From positions 5,016,001-5,080,000 of the forward strand of contig NZ_CP136520.1 in NCBI RefSeq assembly GCF_032813545.1: a stretch of DNA of 64,000 bases, read 5' to 3'. The DNA is from Nodosilinea sp. E11 (lineage in GTDB: Bacteria > Cyanobacteriota > Cyanobacteriia > Phormidesmidales > Phormidesmidaceae). The notes beneath the pieces were generated by a model that saw only the letters and a list, made by a program, of their open reading frames with translations, ran no database searches and was not told where the DNA came from. This document shows positions 41,731 to 50,220 of the stretch, piece after piece. How positions within the stretch are numbered: the first letter of the stretch is position 1; every line of letters begins with the position of its first letter. The translations under genes and the position numbers were made by a program.

Positions 41731-43005
41731 CTAGTCTTCAGTCCAGGGGTTAGCCGCAAGGGTCTCTGGCGTTGGGTTGATCTGGCCTAGCCCCTGCAAA
41801 GTCTGGGCCAGATCAACCCCGGTGGCCTGTTTCATCTGCTCCATAAACGAGGCCAGCTTGGTGGCGTTGCCGCCGCCGCCCGCATCGATTACCGTGATGC
41901 TGTCCACCGCCACATCGGGTACGGTGGCTACCAAATTCTCTAGCAGCCCCTCCAGCTTTTGAAACAGAAAGATTTCGCGGGCGTGGTCACCGGCGGCCTG
42001 CCAGGTGGTGGCCAGTTCACGAATGCCCTCGGCGCGGGCGCGACCGTCTTCAACGATGCTAGCGGCGTCGCCCTTGGCGCGGGCCTGAGCCTGCTGACAG
42101 GCGGCCACGGCGGGGGCAATCACATCGGCCTGGAGTTGCTGCTCGACTTGTTTGCGGCGCTCGCGCTGGACGGCCAACTCGGCTTCAGTGCGGGCGACTT
42201 CGGCGGCAATTTCAGACTCGGCTTCAGAAATCGCGGCCTGGCGCTGGCTGAGGGCGTTTTGCAGTCGGCGATCGGCGTCGGCGCGGGTAGTGGCAATTTT
42301 GGCCTCGATCTGGCGGAGAGAGGTGCGCTTCAGGTTTTCGGCGGCTTGCAGGGCCGACTGGGCCTTAGCTTCGGCTTCAGCGATCCGGGCGTCGCGCAGC
42401 AGATCTGCCCGCTGTTTGCGCCCGATCGAGTTGAGGTAGCCAACGTCGTCGGAGATGTTTTGAATTTGCAGGTTGTCGAGAATCAGACCGAGCTGGGCCA
42501 GGTCGTCGTCGGCTTCGTCGAGCAGGTTGCGCACAAAGGCCATTTTGTCTTCGTTCACCTGTTCGGGGGTGAGGGTGGCCAGTACGCCGCGCAGGTTGCC
42601 CTCCAGGGTTTCGCGAGCAATTTTTTCGATCTCTTCGCGGCTTTTGCCCAACAGCCGCTCGATCGCATTGTGAATTGCCGGTTCTTCGCCTGCGATCTTG
42701 ATATTCGCCACGCCATCGACGTTGAGGGGAATGCCGCCCTTGGAGTAGGCGCTGGCCACCTTCAGCTCGATGATCATGTTGGTCAACTCCATGCGGAAGG
42801 TTTTTTCCAGCAGGGGTTTGCGAATGCTGCTGCCGCCCTTGACCAACCGGTAGCCCACTCGGCTACCGTCGCTAACCGTGCGGCGATCGCCCGCAAAGAT
42901 CAGCACCTCGCTGGGCTGACAAATGTAGTAGAGATTTTTGATAATTAGCAATAGGCTGCCAGTAGCCCCAAACATCACCACCAGCAGGGTAAAAATCAGA
43001 CTCAT
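41731..43005 (-). CDS. SPFH/flotillin family protein, second copy
   Basis: A 424-residue flotillin-like protein. One N-terminal membrane segment ([20 protein letters not shown]), then the SPFH/band-7 domain with VASAYSKGGIPLNVDGVANIKI and [34 protein letters not shown], then a long Glu/Ala/Arg-rich coiled coil (about 215-330) and a C-terminal helical tail. Flotillins form oligomeric membrane platforms. The start ATG overlaps the upstream SPFH stop by four bases. The paralogous pair is 4 to 5 residues different in motif spacing but shares the SPFH block. Confidence 0.9.
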   Translation of the reverse strand: MSLIFTLLVVMFGATGSLLLIIKNLYYICQPSEVLIFAGDRRTVSDGSRVGYRLVKGGSSIRKPLLEKTFRMELTNMIIELKVASAYSKGGIPLNVDGVANIKIAGEEPAIHNAIERLLGKSREEIEKIARETLEGNLRGVLATLTPEQVNEDKMAFVRNLLDEADDDLAQLGLILDNLQIQNISDDVGYLNSIGRKQRADLLRDARIAEAEAKAQSALQAAENLKRTSLRQIEAKIATTRADADRRLQNALSQRQAAISEAESEIAAEVARTEAELAVQRERRKQVEQQLQADVIAPAVAACQQAQARAKGDAASIVEDGRARAEGIRELATTWQAAGDHAREIFLFQKLEGLLENLVATVPDVAVDSITVIDAGGGGNATKLASFMEQMKQATGVDLAQTLQGLGQINPTPETLAANPWTED

Positions 43006-44402
43006 AGCTCCTCCGAGGTGAGGCCGTTGTTGACGGCGGGAATGGTAGATTCAGCCAGATCGGCTTTGGCAGTCAGCACCAGCGGCGGGGGCGATGGCGG
43101 GCGGGCCGCCAGGGGAATGCCGAGAATGTCTTCAGACTGACGCAGAAACTGCTTCACCATTTCGGGGTAGGCGTTGAGTAGCGAGGCGATCGCCTTGCCA
43201 TCGCCGTTGTCGATCACATTCACCTGGCCCAGGTGCAGCCGACCGGGAATCCGCCCCGCTTCTTTGAGCACCATTTCTAGCTGCTGCACCAAAAAGAGTT
43301 CTGACGCATTCACCCCCGTGTCTTGCCAGACCTGGACCAGCATTTGGCTGGCCTGGGCCGAGGCTTTGGCGTTTTCTTCCAGGGTGGCGGCGGCCCCTCG
43401 GGCGTGGAATTCTTGGGCGCGCTGCTGGGCGCGGGCGGGCAGCACCTGCTCCACCTCTAGGCGGGCCTGCTCTAGGTGGGCGCGAATGGCTTGCAGCTCT
43501 CGCTGGGCGCGCGCGCGGGCCTCTTCGGCGGCGGCTTGGGTGCGCTCTTCTTCGATGCGGGCCTGCTTTTCGACTTCGGCGGTGATCCGGCGCAGCTCGT
43601 TTTCTTTTTCTTGAATCACGGTGCGGGCCTGGGTTTGGGCCACTTCCGATTGGCGGGTGCTGTCGGCCTCGATCTGCTCGGCCTCCGCCACGGCGTTAGA
43701 TTCGGCGATTTCGGCGTCGCGCACCACGTTGGCGATCTGCCGCCGCCCGATGGAGTTGAGGTAGTCAACCCGGTCGGCCACGCTCTGAATTTTGAGGGTG
43801 TCGAGCTGAAGGCCCAGCTTCACCAGGTCGTTGCGTACGTCGCTGGCGATGCGTTCAGCGAACTGGAGCCGGTCTTCGTTGAGTTGCTCGGGGGTGAGGG
43901 TGGCCACCACGCCGCGCAGATTGCCCTCTAGGGTTTCTCGCGCTACGCGGGCAATTTCGTCGCGGCCCCGGCCCAAAAAGCGCTCGATCGCATTGCCAAC
44001 TAGGGTTTCATCGCGGGCAATTTTCACATTGGCGATCGCCTGAATATCCAGCGGCGTGCCTCCTTTCGAGTAGGCGTTGGTGACCTCGATCGGCACCGGC
44101 ATGGTGGTCAAATCCATGGTTTTGACCGTTTCGAGAATGGGAATGCGAAAGGTGCGCCCACCGTAGATCACCCGGTAGCCCATGGTCTGCCCGTCAGCGC
44201 GACGGTACTGACGGCCCGAGATAATCAAAATTTTGTTGGGGTCACAGATCTGCACCAGGGCGTTGACCCCCCAGATCACGATTAGCAGGGCGAAGATCAA
44301 GACGGCGATCGCCCCACCGCCTAGGGTTCGTCCGCCCGTCTGGGCGATCGGCATTGCCTCTGCCAGGGCGATCGTTTCGGTCTGGTTAATGTTTTTTGTC
44401 AT
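43002..44402 (-). CDS. SPFH/flotillin family protein, first copy
   Basis: A 466-residue flotillin-like protein. It has a hydrophobic anchor ([23 protein letters not shown]), an SPFH domain with [23 protein letters not shown] and a matching [20 protein letters not shown], and a Glu/Ala/Arg-rich coiled coil with [26 protein letters not shown] precedes the ATG at 44402. The C-terminus adds about 40 Pro-rich residues absent from the second copy. It is the first gene after the octamer array in the minus-strand unit. Confidence 0.9.
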   Translation of the reverse strand: MTKNINQTETIALAEAMPIAQTGGRTLGGGAIAVLIFALLIVIWGVNALVQICDPNKILIISGRQYRRADGQTMGYRVIYGGRTFRIPILETVKTMDLTTMPVPIEVTNAYSKGGTPLDIQAIANVKIARDETLVGNAIERFLGRGRDEIARVARETLEGNLRGVVATLTPEQLNEDRLQFAERIASDVRNDLVKLGLQLDTLKIQSVADRVDYLNSIGRRQIANVVRDAEIAESNAVAEAEQIEADSTRQSEVAQTQARTVIQEKENELRRITAEVEKQARIEEERTQAAAEEARARAQRELQAIRAHLEQARLEVEQVLPARAQQRAQEFHARGAAATLEENAKASAQASQMLVQVWQDTGVNASELFLVQQLEMVLKEAGRIPGRLHLGQVNVIDNGDGKAIASLLNAYPEMVKQFLRQSEDILGIPLAARPPSPPPLVLTAKADLAESTIPAVNNGLTSEEL

Positions 44403-44440
44403 ACCTGCGCGCTCCTTTGTGTGCCAAATTCCCCGTTGTC

Positions 44441-44496
44441 ATCGCCATTTGGGGGCAGGGCAGACACAATCGCCATTTGGGGGCAGGGCAGACACA
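44441..44496. repeat. 28-bp tandem duplication upstream of the SPFH genes
   Basis: A 28-bp unit beginning ATCGCCATTTGGGGGCAGGG occurs at 44441-44468 and again, identically, at 44469-44496. It lies in the leader of the SPFH operon, just 3' of the octamer array when read on the minus strand. Confidence 0.85.
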
Positions 44497-44507
44497 TAGG
44501 TCTGCCC
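44486..44507. other. Hairpin GGGCAGAC-N6-GTCTGCCC
   Basis: An 8-bp perfect stem with a six-base loop overlaps the end of the 28-bp duplication, upstream of the SPFH genes. It may shape the 5' leader or act as an operator. The basis is sequence symmetry only. Confidence 0.5.
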
Positions 44508-44511
44508 CTAC

Positions 44512-44690
44512 GCATCCACCCATCCACCCATCCACCCATCCACCCATCCACCCATCCACCCATCCACCCCTTCACCCCTTCACCCCTTCACCCCTTCACC
44601 CCTTCACCCCTTCACCCCTTCACCCCTTCACCCCTTCACCCCTTCACCCCTTCACCCCTCCACCCATCCACCCCTTCACCCCTTCACCCC
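44512..44690. repeat. Octanucleotide tandem array CATCCACC/CTTCACCC
   Basis: About 180 bp of exact 8-bp units, first CATCCACC repeated roughly seven times, then a run of CACCCCTT units (about 16), with a few mixed units at the right. It occupies the gap between the NfeD-like and SPFH genes and runs into the 3' end of the NfeD-like reading frame, encoding its VEGVEGMEG tail. Confidence 0.9.
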
Positions 44691-45289
44691 TCCATCCCCT
44701 CCACCCCCTCCACCGCCGCCACCCACAACTTATCCCGCTCCATCCCCACCACCAGCACCCGCTCCCCCTGGTGAAACTCGCGCTCCTCCTGGGTGATGGC
44801 GAAAAAGCTGACGGTCGAGCCACCGATGCTGAGGCTGACTTTGCCGCGACTGTGGGCGTTAAAGGGAATTTCGACCGTGCCAAGCTGGCCGGTGAGCGCT
44901 TCGGGGCGAATCAGGCTGCTGACCGACTGGCGACTGAGCGATCGCAGCACCAGCGCTGCCCCCAGCCCGCAAAAGAGGCCCATGAGTAAGGCAATCAGCG
45001 CCACCAGTCCGCCCGCCAGGCCCGGCTGCAACCCGGTGAGTAGCATCCCCGTCAACCCAAAAAAGCAGAGGGCAAAGGTCCAAAACCGCAGGCTCAAAAA
45101 CGGTAGCCACCAGCGGTTGCGCAAGGCCGTCAGGGTTTGGTCGAGGTGGGTGCCCAGGTCAATATCATCAAGCTCGCCGGGGGCTTCAACGTCAAAATCG
45201 GCATCAATGTCGGCACCATCGAACCCGCCCACAGCGGCCAGCACCACAAACACGCCCCCCACAATTAGACAAACACCATAGATCAGCAT
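44684..45289 (-). CDS. NfeD-like/OB-fold membrane protein (flotillin partner)
   Basis: A 201-residue membrane protein, with one N-terminal hydrophobic segment (LIYGVCLIVGGVFVVLAAVGG), an acidic stretch (DIDADFDVEAPGELDDIDLG), two or three more helices and a C-terminal OB-fold-like region beginning ALTGQLGTVEIPFNAH and ending VLVVGMERDKLWV. NfeD/YuaF proteins accompany flotillins in many bacteria and are thought to modulate their membrane assembly. The octamer array directly follows its 3' end and the two SPFH genes come after. The family fit is from motif and context. Confidence 0.78.
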   Translation of the reverse strand: MLIYGVCLIVGGVFVVLAAVGGFDGADIDADFDVEAPGELDDIDLGTHLDQTLTALRNRWWLPFLSLRFWTFALCFFGLTGMLLTGLQPGLAGGLVALIALLMGLFCGLGAALVLRSLSRQSVSSLIRPEALTGQLGTVEIPFNAHSRGKVSLSIGGSTVSFFAITQEEREFHQGERVLVVGMERDKLWVAAVEGVEGMEG

Positions 45290-45472
45290 GACTTGGCGAT
45301 ACCTCTCGGGGTTGGCCTTAACGTTAATCCCCGTTGCCAGGGTACTCGCGCCAACTGGCCGACGCCCGTGTTCTTTACTCTCCTTAATTAGTTAGAGCCC
45401 CGTTGGTTAAAACCATAGGCAGCACACCACTTTCCCCAACCAGAGCCACCGCTGGCCCTGGCCCCTAACCAG

Positions 45473-45916
45473 TCAAAGGGCCAGGGCCAGGTGAATGCTG
45501 TGGGCGGCCATCATCCCCATGACGCCAACCCCCAGCAGGTAGGCCAGAAACCGCCAGGGCTGTAGGGCGGCTAGATAGCAGAGGGTATGCAAGACCCGGG
45601 CGATCGCAAAGGTTCCCAAATACACGGCTCCCCAGCTCCGATCTCCCCCTACTAGCCCGTAGCCCAGGGCCACCAAGAGAAACATCGGGATATTTTCTAA
45701 ATCGTTGCGCCAGCAGCGGGCCGCTCGCTCCACCAGCGGATGATCTTGGGACACTGGGGGTAACGAGTGGCCCACCACCTGCCCAGCCCAGCAGGCATCT
45801 TCAGGATTGACAAACTGTCGGTAGTGCAGGCGACAGTACCCCTGCACCAGAGAATTGGCCCACATTTTGGCGGCGAGAAAGACGGTACAGAGTAGCCAGA
45901 GCTGAAGGGTGTCCAT
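45473..45916 (-). CDS. MAPEG family membrane protein
   Basis: About 147 residues with four membrane helices, from ATG 45916; the longer frame upstream is in the DUF2834 region and not used. MAPEG hallmarks are VFLAAKMWANSLVQGYCRLHYRQFVNPEDA, RAARCWRNDLENIPMFLLVALGYGL and a C-terminal RVLHTLCYLAALQPWRFLAYLLG. The family includes glutathione transferases and prostaglandin/leukotriene synthases. It is close to the DUF2834 gene on the same strand. Confidence 0.88.
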   Translation of the reverse strand: MDTLQLWLLCTVFLAAKMWANSLVQGYCRLHYRQFVNPEDACWAGQVVGHSLPPVSQDHPLVERAARCWRNDLENIPMFLLVALGYGLVGGDRSWGAVYLGTFAIARVLHTLCYLAALQPWRFLAYLLGVGVMGMMAAHSIHLALAL

Positions 45917-45975
45917 GGGAAGGGGGAGAGGGGGAGAACAGGTGACGGAGCGAGGGCTGCTTTTGAATCTGTCGG

Positions 45976-46344
45976 CTATGCAACCGTCAGTTGGCGGTGG
46001 CGCAACAACAAAAACAGCGGCAGCCCACAGGACAGCCCAATACCTAGGGTGGCGACGACGCACAGGCCCCACCACCCGCGCCCTAGCCCCAGGCGAGGCA
46101 ACTCTATCCAGACCCAAATAAAAAACACCAGGGTCGAGATCAGCAGATCGATCGCCAGATCGATCGCCACCGGATTGGCCAACGCCTGGTGCAAAAATTC
46201 GGCTGGGGCAAACCCATACTGCTGAAAAAAGGGCGCTAAAAACCACCAGGGCAAGACCGCACCGACCATTAAACAGCCGAGATAGACCCACTGCAACCAG
46301 GGATGCGAAGGGCGATTGAAGGACGGGGCGACGGAGTTGGACAT
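45976..46344 (-). CDS. DUF2834 domain membrane protein
   Basis: A 122-residue protein with three helices. LQWVYLGCLMVGAVLPWWFLAPFF, NPVAIDLAIDLLISTLVFFIWVWIELPRLG and a final LGIGLSCGLPLFLLLRHRQ match DUF2834. The function is unknown. It is divergent from the XRE regulator at 46426, with an 81-bp shared gap, and may be under its control. Confidence 0.85.
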   Translation of the reverse strand: MSNSVAPSFNRPSHPWLQWVYLGCLMVGAVLPWWFLAPFFQQYGFAPAEFLHQALANPVAIDLAIDLLISTLVFFIWVWIELPRLGLGRGWWGLCVVATLGIGLSCGLPLFLLLRHRQLTVA

Positions 46345-46382
46345 AGCCTAACCTCAGTTGTAGAACACCTTCGATTGTGGTC

Positions 46383-46404
46383 AATTGAGATAATTACATC
46401 AATT
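46383..46404. promoter_or_regulatory. Candidate operator AATTGA-N10-TCAATT
   Basis: A 6-bp dyad in the divergent gap between DUF2834 and the XRE gene, with AT-rich centre GATAATTACA. Its position suits autoregulation by the XRE protein. Sequence symmetry only. Confidence 0.35.
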
Positions 46405-46425
46405 ACCTGAGAGGTTATTGAAGCC

Positions 46426-47244
46426 GTGACTCTGCCTGCGGAACTACTCACTCAATCCTTTGGGGCTCTGCTCAAACACTGGCGCAGCCAGCGGGGCTGG
46501 AGCCAGCTAGAGCTCGCCTGCCAGAGTGAGGTATCTCAGCGCCACATCAGTTTTTTAGAATCGGGGCGATCGCAGCCCAGCCGCGACATGGTGCTGCACC
46601 TAGCGACCCAGCTAGCCGTGCCCCTGCGGCAGCAAAATGTCATGCTGACTGCGGCGGGGTTTGCCCCCCTCTATTCAGAGCATGACCTGTCGGCTCCCGA
46701 GTTAGCGCCCATGCAGCGGGCCATCGATTTTATGCTGCACCAGCAAGAGCCCTACCCCGCCCTGGTGCTCGATCGCTACTGGAACTTACTGAAAGCGAAT
46801 CAGGGGGCTCTGCGGCTGATGGAATGGCTGCTGGGCGATCGCCTCAGGACCCTAGGGCAACCGCTAAATATGATGCAGCTGATGATCCATCCCCAGGGGC
46901 TACGACCCTACGTGGAGAATTGGCCGTCGATGGCGGTCTCGCTGATGCAGCGCTTCCAGCAGGAAGCCCAGAGTGAAGGCCCCCACAGCCCCCCGGCCAA
47001 ATTGCTCCACGAGCTCAAGGGCGACTTGCCGGATGGCGCTATGGCTTCAGCCACCGTGGCGACGGGGGGGCAGTGGCCGGTGCTGCCTATCACCTTTGTC
47101 AAAACTGACCAGCGACTCAGCTTTTTCACCATCATTTCTACCCTGGGCACACCGCGAGATATCACGCTGCAAGAGCTGCGAGTCGAGAGCTTATTTCCCG
47201 CCGATGCTGCCACCACGGCTACTCTACAGAACCTTGGTCTGTAG
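46426..47244 (+). CDS. XRE family transcriptional regulator with MmyB-like ligand domain
   Basis: A 272-residue helix-turn-helix regulator with GTG start at 46426. The HTH occupies about 10-65: LKHWRSQRGWSQLELACQ and VSQRHISFLESGRSQPS. The rest (about 90-270) resembles the MmyB-type ligand-binding region, with DRYWNLLKANQGALRLMEWLL and LHELKGDLPDG. It stands divergent to DUF2834-MAPEG, which it probably regulates. The ligand is unknown. Confidence 0.92.
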   Translation: MTLPAELLTQSFGALLKHWRSQRGWSQLELACQSEVSQRHISFLESGRSQPSRDMVLHLATQLAVPLRQQNVMLTAAGFAPLYSEHDLSAPELAPMQRAIDFMLHQQEPYPALVLDRYWNLLKANQGALRLMEWLLGDRLRTLGQPLNMMQLMIHPQGLRPYVENWPSMAVSLMQRFQQEAQSEGPHSPPAKLLHELKGDLPDGAMASATVATGGQWPVLPITFVKTDQRLSFFTIISTLGTPRDITLQELRVESLFPADAATTATLQNLGL

Positions 47245-47262
47245 GTCCTTGGTCGGTAAGCC

Positions 47263-48567
47263 CTAGCCCAGCTGGCTCTCGGCGATCAGCCAGTCAATAA
47301 ACTGTCGTGCCGTGCGGCCCGATCGCCCGTTGTGGCGGGTAGCCCATTGCAGGGCGCGGGCCACTAAATCGGCTTCGGCCAGGGCTAGGTTGGCCTGCTG
47401 GGCCAGGTGCTTGACGATCGCCAGATAGGTGGCCTGGTCAGCGGGCTCAAAGGTGAGGGTGAGGCCAAAGCGATCGCTAAACGACAGCTTTTCTTGCAGG
47501 GTATCCCACGATTGCACCTCGTCTTGGTCGCTGGGTCGGGGGCGATCGCTGAAATATTCGCGCACTAAGTGGCGGCGGTTGCTGGTGGCGTAGACCACTA
47601 CGTTGGCCGGGCGGGCCGTGCTGCTACCTTCTAGCACCACCTTGAGCGCCTTAAAGCTGTCATCGTCGTCTTCAAAAGAGAGGTCATCAACAAAAATAAT
47701 GAACTTTTGAGCGCGGGTGCTGAGCTCGCCGACAATCTGGGGCAGGGCTTGCAGCTCGGCCTTGGCCACCTCAATCAGCCGCAGCCCCTGGGGAGCATAC
47801 TCATTCACCAACGCCTTCACCAGCGACGACTTTCCTGCCCCACGACTGCCGTATAGCAGCACATTTAGAGCCGGGTAGCCCTTGAGCAGGGCCAGGGTGT
47901 TGTGCACCAGCTGCTGACGGGGGTAGTCGTAGGCAGTGAGGTGATCGAGACGGATGGGGTCGGGGGTGGCAATGCCCCTCAGTTCACCCTGGTGCCAGGT
48001 AAAGGCATGATATTCGGCAAATACCCCGGCCCCGTGGCGGCGGTAGTGCTCGGCTAAGTAGGCTACCCGGTCGGCCCACGTCGCTGCCTGGGGTAGGTCT
48101 AGGGGGCTCGGCGTAGCCCTCTGGGACAGGGCCAAGGGGGCCTCAACCGTCCAGACCGCGGGAGGCGCTGGGGTCTGGACGATCGCCTGCACCCAGGCTG
48201 CGATCTGGTCGCCCGTGAGGTGAGCAATCGCCTGGAGCTGCTCTAGGTCGTGGCGGGCTGCCTGACCGAGGGCCGTAGGCAAGGCCGACCAGGGGTGCCG
48301 TTGGGCCTGGCTGGTGAAGGGGTTTTCGGCGTAGGCAATCTGGCGCTGTAGGTAGCTACTCCAGCTCTCACCGCTGGCGGCGATCGCCCTAAACCAAGCC
48401 CCATAGGCGCTGAGGCTCAGCGAGGCATCGCCTAACTCAAGCGCTTGCAGCAGGGCGACAAAGGCCTCACCCACGGGGGTCGTAAAGAGGTCTTGGTAAA
48501 GCAGTAGGCTGTCTAGGCGCTGACGATAGCCCTGTACCTCGGTCTGAACGACAGCTAAATCTGGCAT
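47263..48567 (-). CDS. DUF815 family ATP-binding protein
   Basis: About 434 residues from ATG 48567. The N-terminal half (about 1-210) is helical. The AAA-type core has YGSRGAGKSSLVKALVNEY as the P-loop, KFIIFVDDLSFEDDDDSFKALK as Walker B, VVVYATSNRRHLVREYFSDR as sensor I, and DRFGLTLTFEPADQATYLAIV toward the end. DUF815 proteins are widespread ATPases of unknown process. It is convergent with the XRE gene, 18 bases apart. Confidence 0.88.
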   Translation of the reverse strand: MPDLAVVQTEVQGYRQRLDSLLLYQDLFTTPVGEAFVALLQALELGDASLSLSAYGAWFRAIAASGESWSSYLQRQIAYAENPFTSQAQRHPWSALPTALGQAARHDLEQLQAIAHLTGDQIAAWVQAIVQTPAPPAVWTVEAPLALSQRATPSPLDLPQAATWADRVAYLAEHYRRHGAGVFAEYHAFTWHQGELRGIATPDPIRLDHLTAYDYPRQQLVHNTLALLKGYPALNVLLYGSRGAGKSSLVKALVNEYAPQGLRLIEVAKAELQALPQIVGELSTRAQKFIIFVDDLSFEDDDDSFKALKVVLEGSSTARPANVVVYATSNRRHLVREYFSDRPRPSDQDEVQSWDTLQEKLSFSDRFGLTLTFEPADQATYLAIVKHLAQQANLALAEADLVARALQWATRHNGRSGRTARQFIDWLIAESQLG

Positions 48568-48784
48568 GCGATCGCGAATTTTAAAGGAAGGGGTAAACGT
48601 AGGTGGGAGATCAGGTATCTGCACACCAATACATTCCGGTGCCATGCCCGCGTAGGCAAAATCGATCTGATCGTCTGATTTATAGCTGGGCTCCCGGAAC
48701 CGGTATCTTACTTCAGCACCAATCCTTCAGCTGGTTGACGCTGCTCTAGACTTGCACCCAACTGTCGAGAGGTTAGGCAGTGGC

Positions 48785-49111
48785 TCAGCCGCCCGTGGCT
48801 TCAATTTCCGCCTTCATCCGCTCTAGGGTCTGCTGCATTTGCTGAAACATCATATCTGGGGTCATGCCAAACTGGCCCAGCTGAGTCTTTAACTGCTCAA
48901 CGGTCATCTTGGCCATAAAGTCTTCCGACAACTCAAAGCGCTTCATAAAAATGTGGTACCGCTCCATCATCGTTTCCATCTGGGCAATGTACATTTTTTT
49001 GCCCTCCCGGTCGAACTTGCCGTAGTTACCCCCCAACTGCATCAGCGATTGGTAATCCTGAAATAGCTGCTGGGCCTCTTGCTGAACGATGTCTGAATCA
49101 AAAAATCCCAT
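48785..49111 (-). CDS. DUF1825 family protein (cyanobacterial)
   Basis: About 108 residues from ATG 49111. MGFFDSDIVQQEAQQLFQDY, KFDREGKKMYIAQMETMM, MKRFELSEDFMAKMTVEQLK and TQLGQFGMTPDMM match the conserved DUF1825 of cyanobacteria. It is a helical soluble protein of unknown function. It lies divergently from ybaB, whose start is 216 bases away. Confidence 0.92.
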   Translation of the reverse strand: MGFFDSDIVQQEAQQLFQDYQSLMQLGGNYGKFDREGKKMYIAQMETMMERYHIFMKRFELSEDFMAKMTVEQLKTQLGQFGMTPDMMFQQMQQTLERMKAEIEATGG

Positions 49112-49327
49112 AGTTCTACGCCTAGACCTCCCGTGAGTAACCTCGCTCACCCGATGGGTGACTCGAAGTTGTCGATATTAAAAAGCGTAAGGTTTAGATT
49201 AACCCCTGGCCAAGGGTAGATAACCCTACTTAAGCGTTTGATTTCGCCCTTGGGCGCTAGAATCGTATAGCTGATTGGCACCACCCGCTGGATGCTAACA
49301 GTGCGCTGTACGTTTGAGAGATACTCC

Positions 49328-49672
49328 ATGTCACAAGGTCAAGGATTTGGGTTTGGGTTAGGCAAAATGAAGGAGCTAACCGAGGCCTTCAAAAAAGCCC
49401 AGCAGATTCAAGAAGGGGCCAAGCAGCTGCAAGAAGAGCTAGAGCAGATGGAGATCGCAGGCGAGTCGGGCGGTGGCCTGGTGACAGTTATCATGAGCGG
49501 TAACCAGGAACCCAAGGGCGTCACCATTTCCCCCGATGCGCTCAACGAAGGCGCTGAGGTGCTCTCTGACCTGGTCACCGCCGCGATGAAAGATGCCTAC
49601 GAAAAATCGACGGCCACCATGCGCGATCGCATGGAGCTACTTACCGGTGGGCTAAACCTGCCCGGTCTGTAG
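49328..49672 (+). CDS. ybaB: YbaB/EbfC family nucleoid-associated protein
   Basis: A 114-residue DNA-binding protein from ATG 49328. A Gly-rich leader ([20 protein letters not shown]) precedes the EbfC core [25 protein letters not shown], then [21 protein letters not shown] and a helical end. It is a dimeric nucleoid protein. The low-molecular-weight phosphatase follows 11 bases after its stop. Confidence 0.92.
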   Translation: MSQGQGFGFGLGKMKELTEAFKKAQQIQEGAKQLQEELEQMEIAGESGGGLVTVIMSGNQEPKGVTISPDALNEGAEVLSDLVTAAMKDAYEKSTATMRDRMELLTGGLNLPGL

Positions 49673-49683
49673 GCGACAGCGCT

Positions 49684-50175
49684 ATGACCATTCGGCTGTT
49701 ATTTGTGTGCCTGGGCAACATCTGTCGTTCGCCCTCGGCTGAAAACATCATGAACCACCTGATTCAGCAGCGGCAGCTGAGCAATCAGGTGGTGTGCGAC
49801 TCAGCGGGCACCGCTAGCTACCACGTTGGCAGTGCCCCCGATCGGCGCATGGCCCAAGCGGCTAGAGCCAAAGGTATTGAGCTAGTGGGCCGAGCCCGTC
49901 AGTTCGAGGCGAGCGACTTTGAGCGCTTCGACTATATCTTGGCTATGGACCGAGACAATTATCGAGATATTCTAGCCCTCGACTCTGCCGGTCAGCACCG
50001 CGATCGGGTGCGGCTGATGTGCGACTTTTGCCGCAGCCACCCCGACCAAGAGGTGCCCGACCCCTACTACGGTGGCCCCGAAGGGTTTACCTACGTGATC
50101 AGCCTGCTCCACGATGCCTGTGAGGGGCTGCTCGACCACGTTCTAGAACACCATCCTGTCACCGCTCCCCAGTAG
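49684..50175 (+). CDS. Low-molecular-weight protein-tyrosine phosphatase
   Basis: A 163-residue phosphatase. The P-loop VCLGNICRSPSAEN has catalytic Cys9 and Arg15, and the general-acid Asp is in VPDPYYGG. Arsenate reductases share this fold but usually have a different Cys set; the intact DPYYGG favours phosphatase. Eleven bases after ybaB and probably co-transcribed. Confidence 0.94.
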   Translation: MTIRLLFVCLGNICRSPSAENIMNHLIQQRQLSNQVVCDSAGTASYHVGSAPDRRMAQAARAKGIELVGRARQFEASDFERFDYILAMDRDNYRDILALDSAGQHRDRVRLMCDFCRSHPDQEVPDPYYGGPEGFTYVISLLHDACEGLLDHVLEHHPVTAPQ

Positions 50176-50220
50176 TCGCCTCCGTCGCCCAACTTAGTAG
50201 CCACCCCACCCCCAGCTCTA

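Noticed and set aside
41959-42948. 329-codon open frame on the plus strand opposite the second SPFH gene
   Set aside because: It is an antisense shadow of a GC-rich coding region with strong third-position GC; its translation (repeated FG-rich segments) matches no family and the SPFH frame is clearly the real one.
44512-44690. CRISPR array
   Set aside because: The 8-bp units have no spacers and no cas genes are near; this is a simple tandem repeat.
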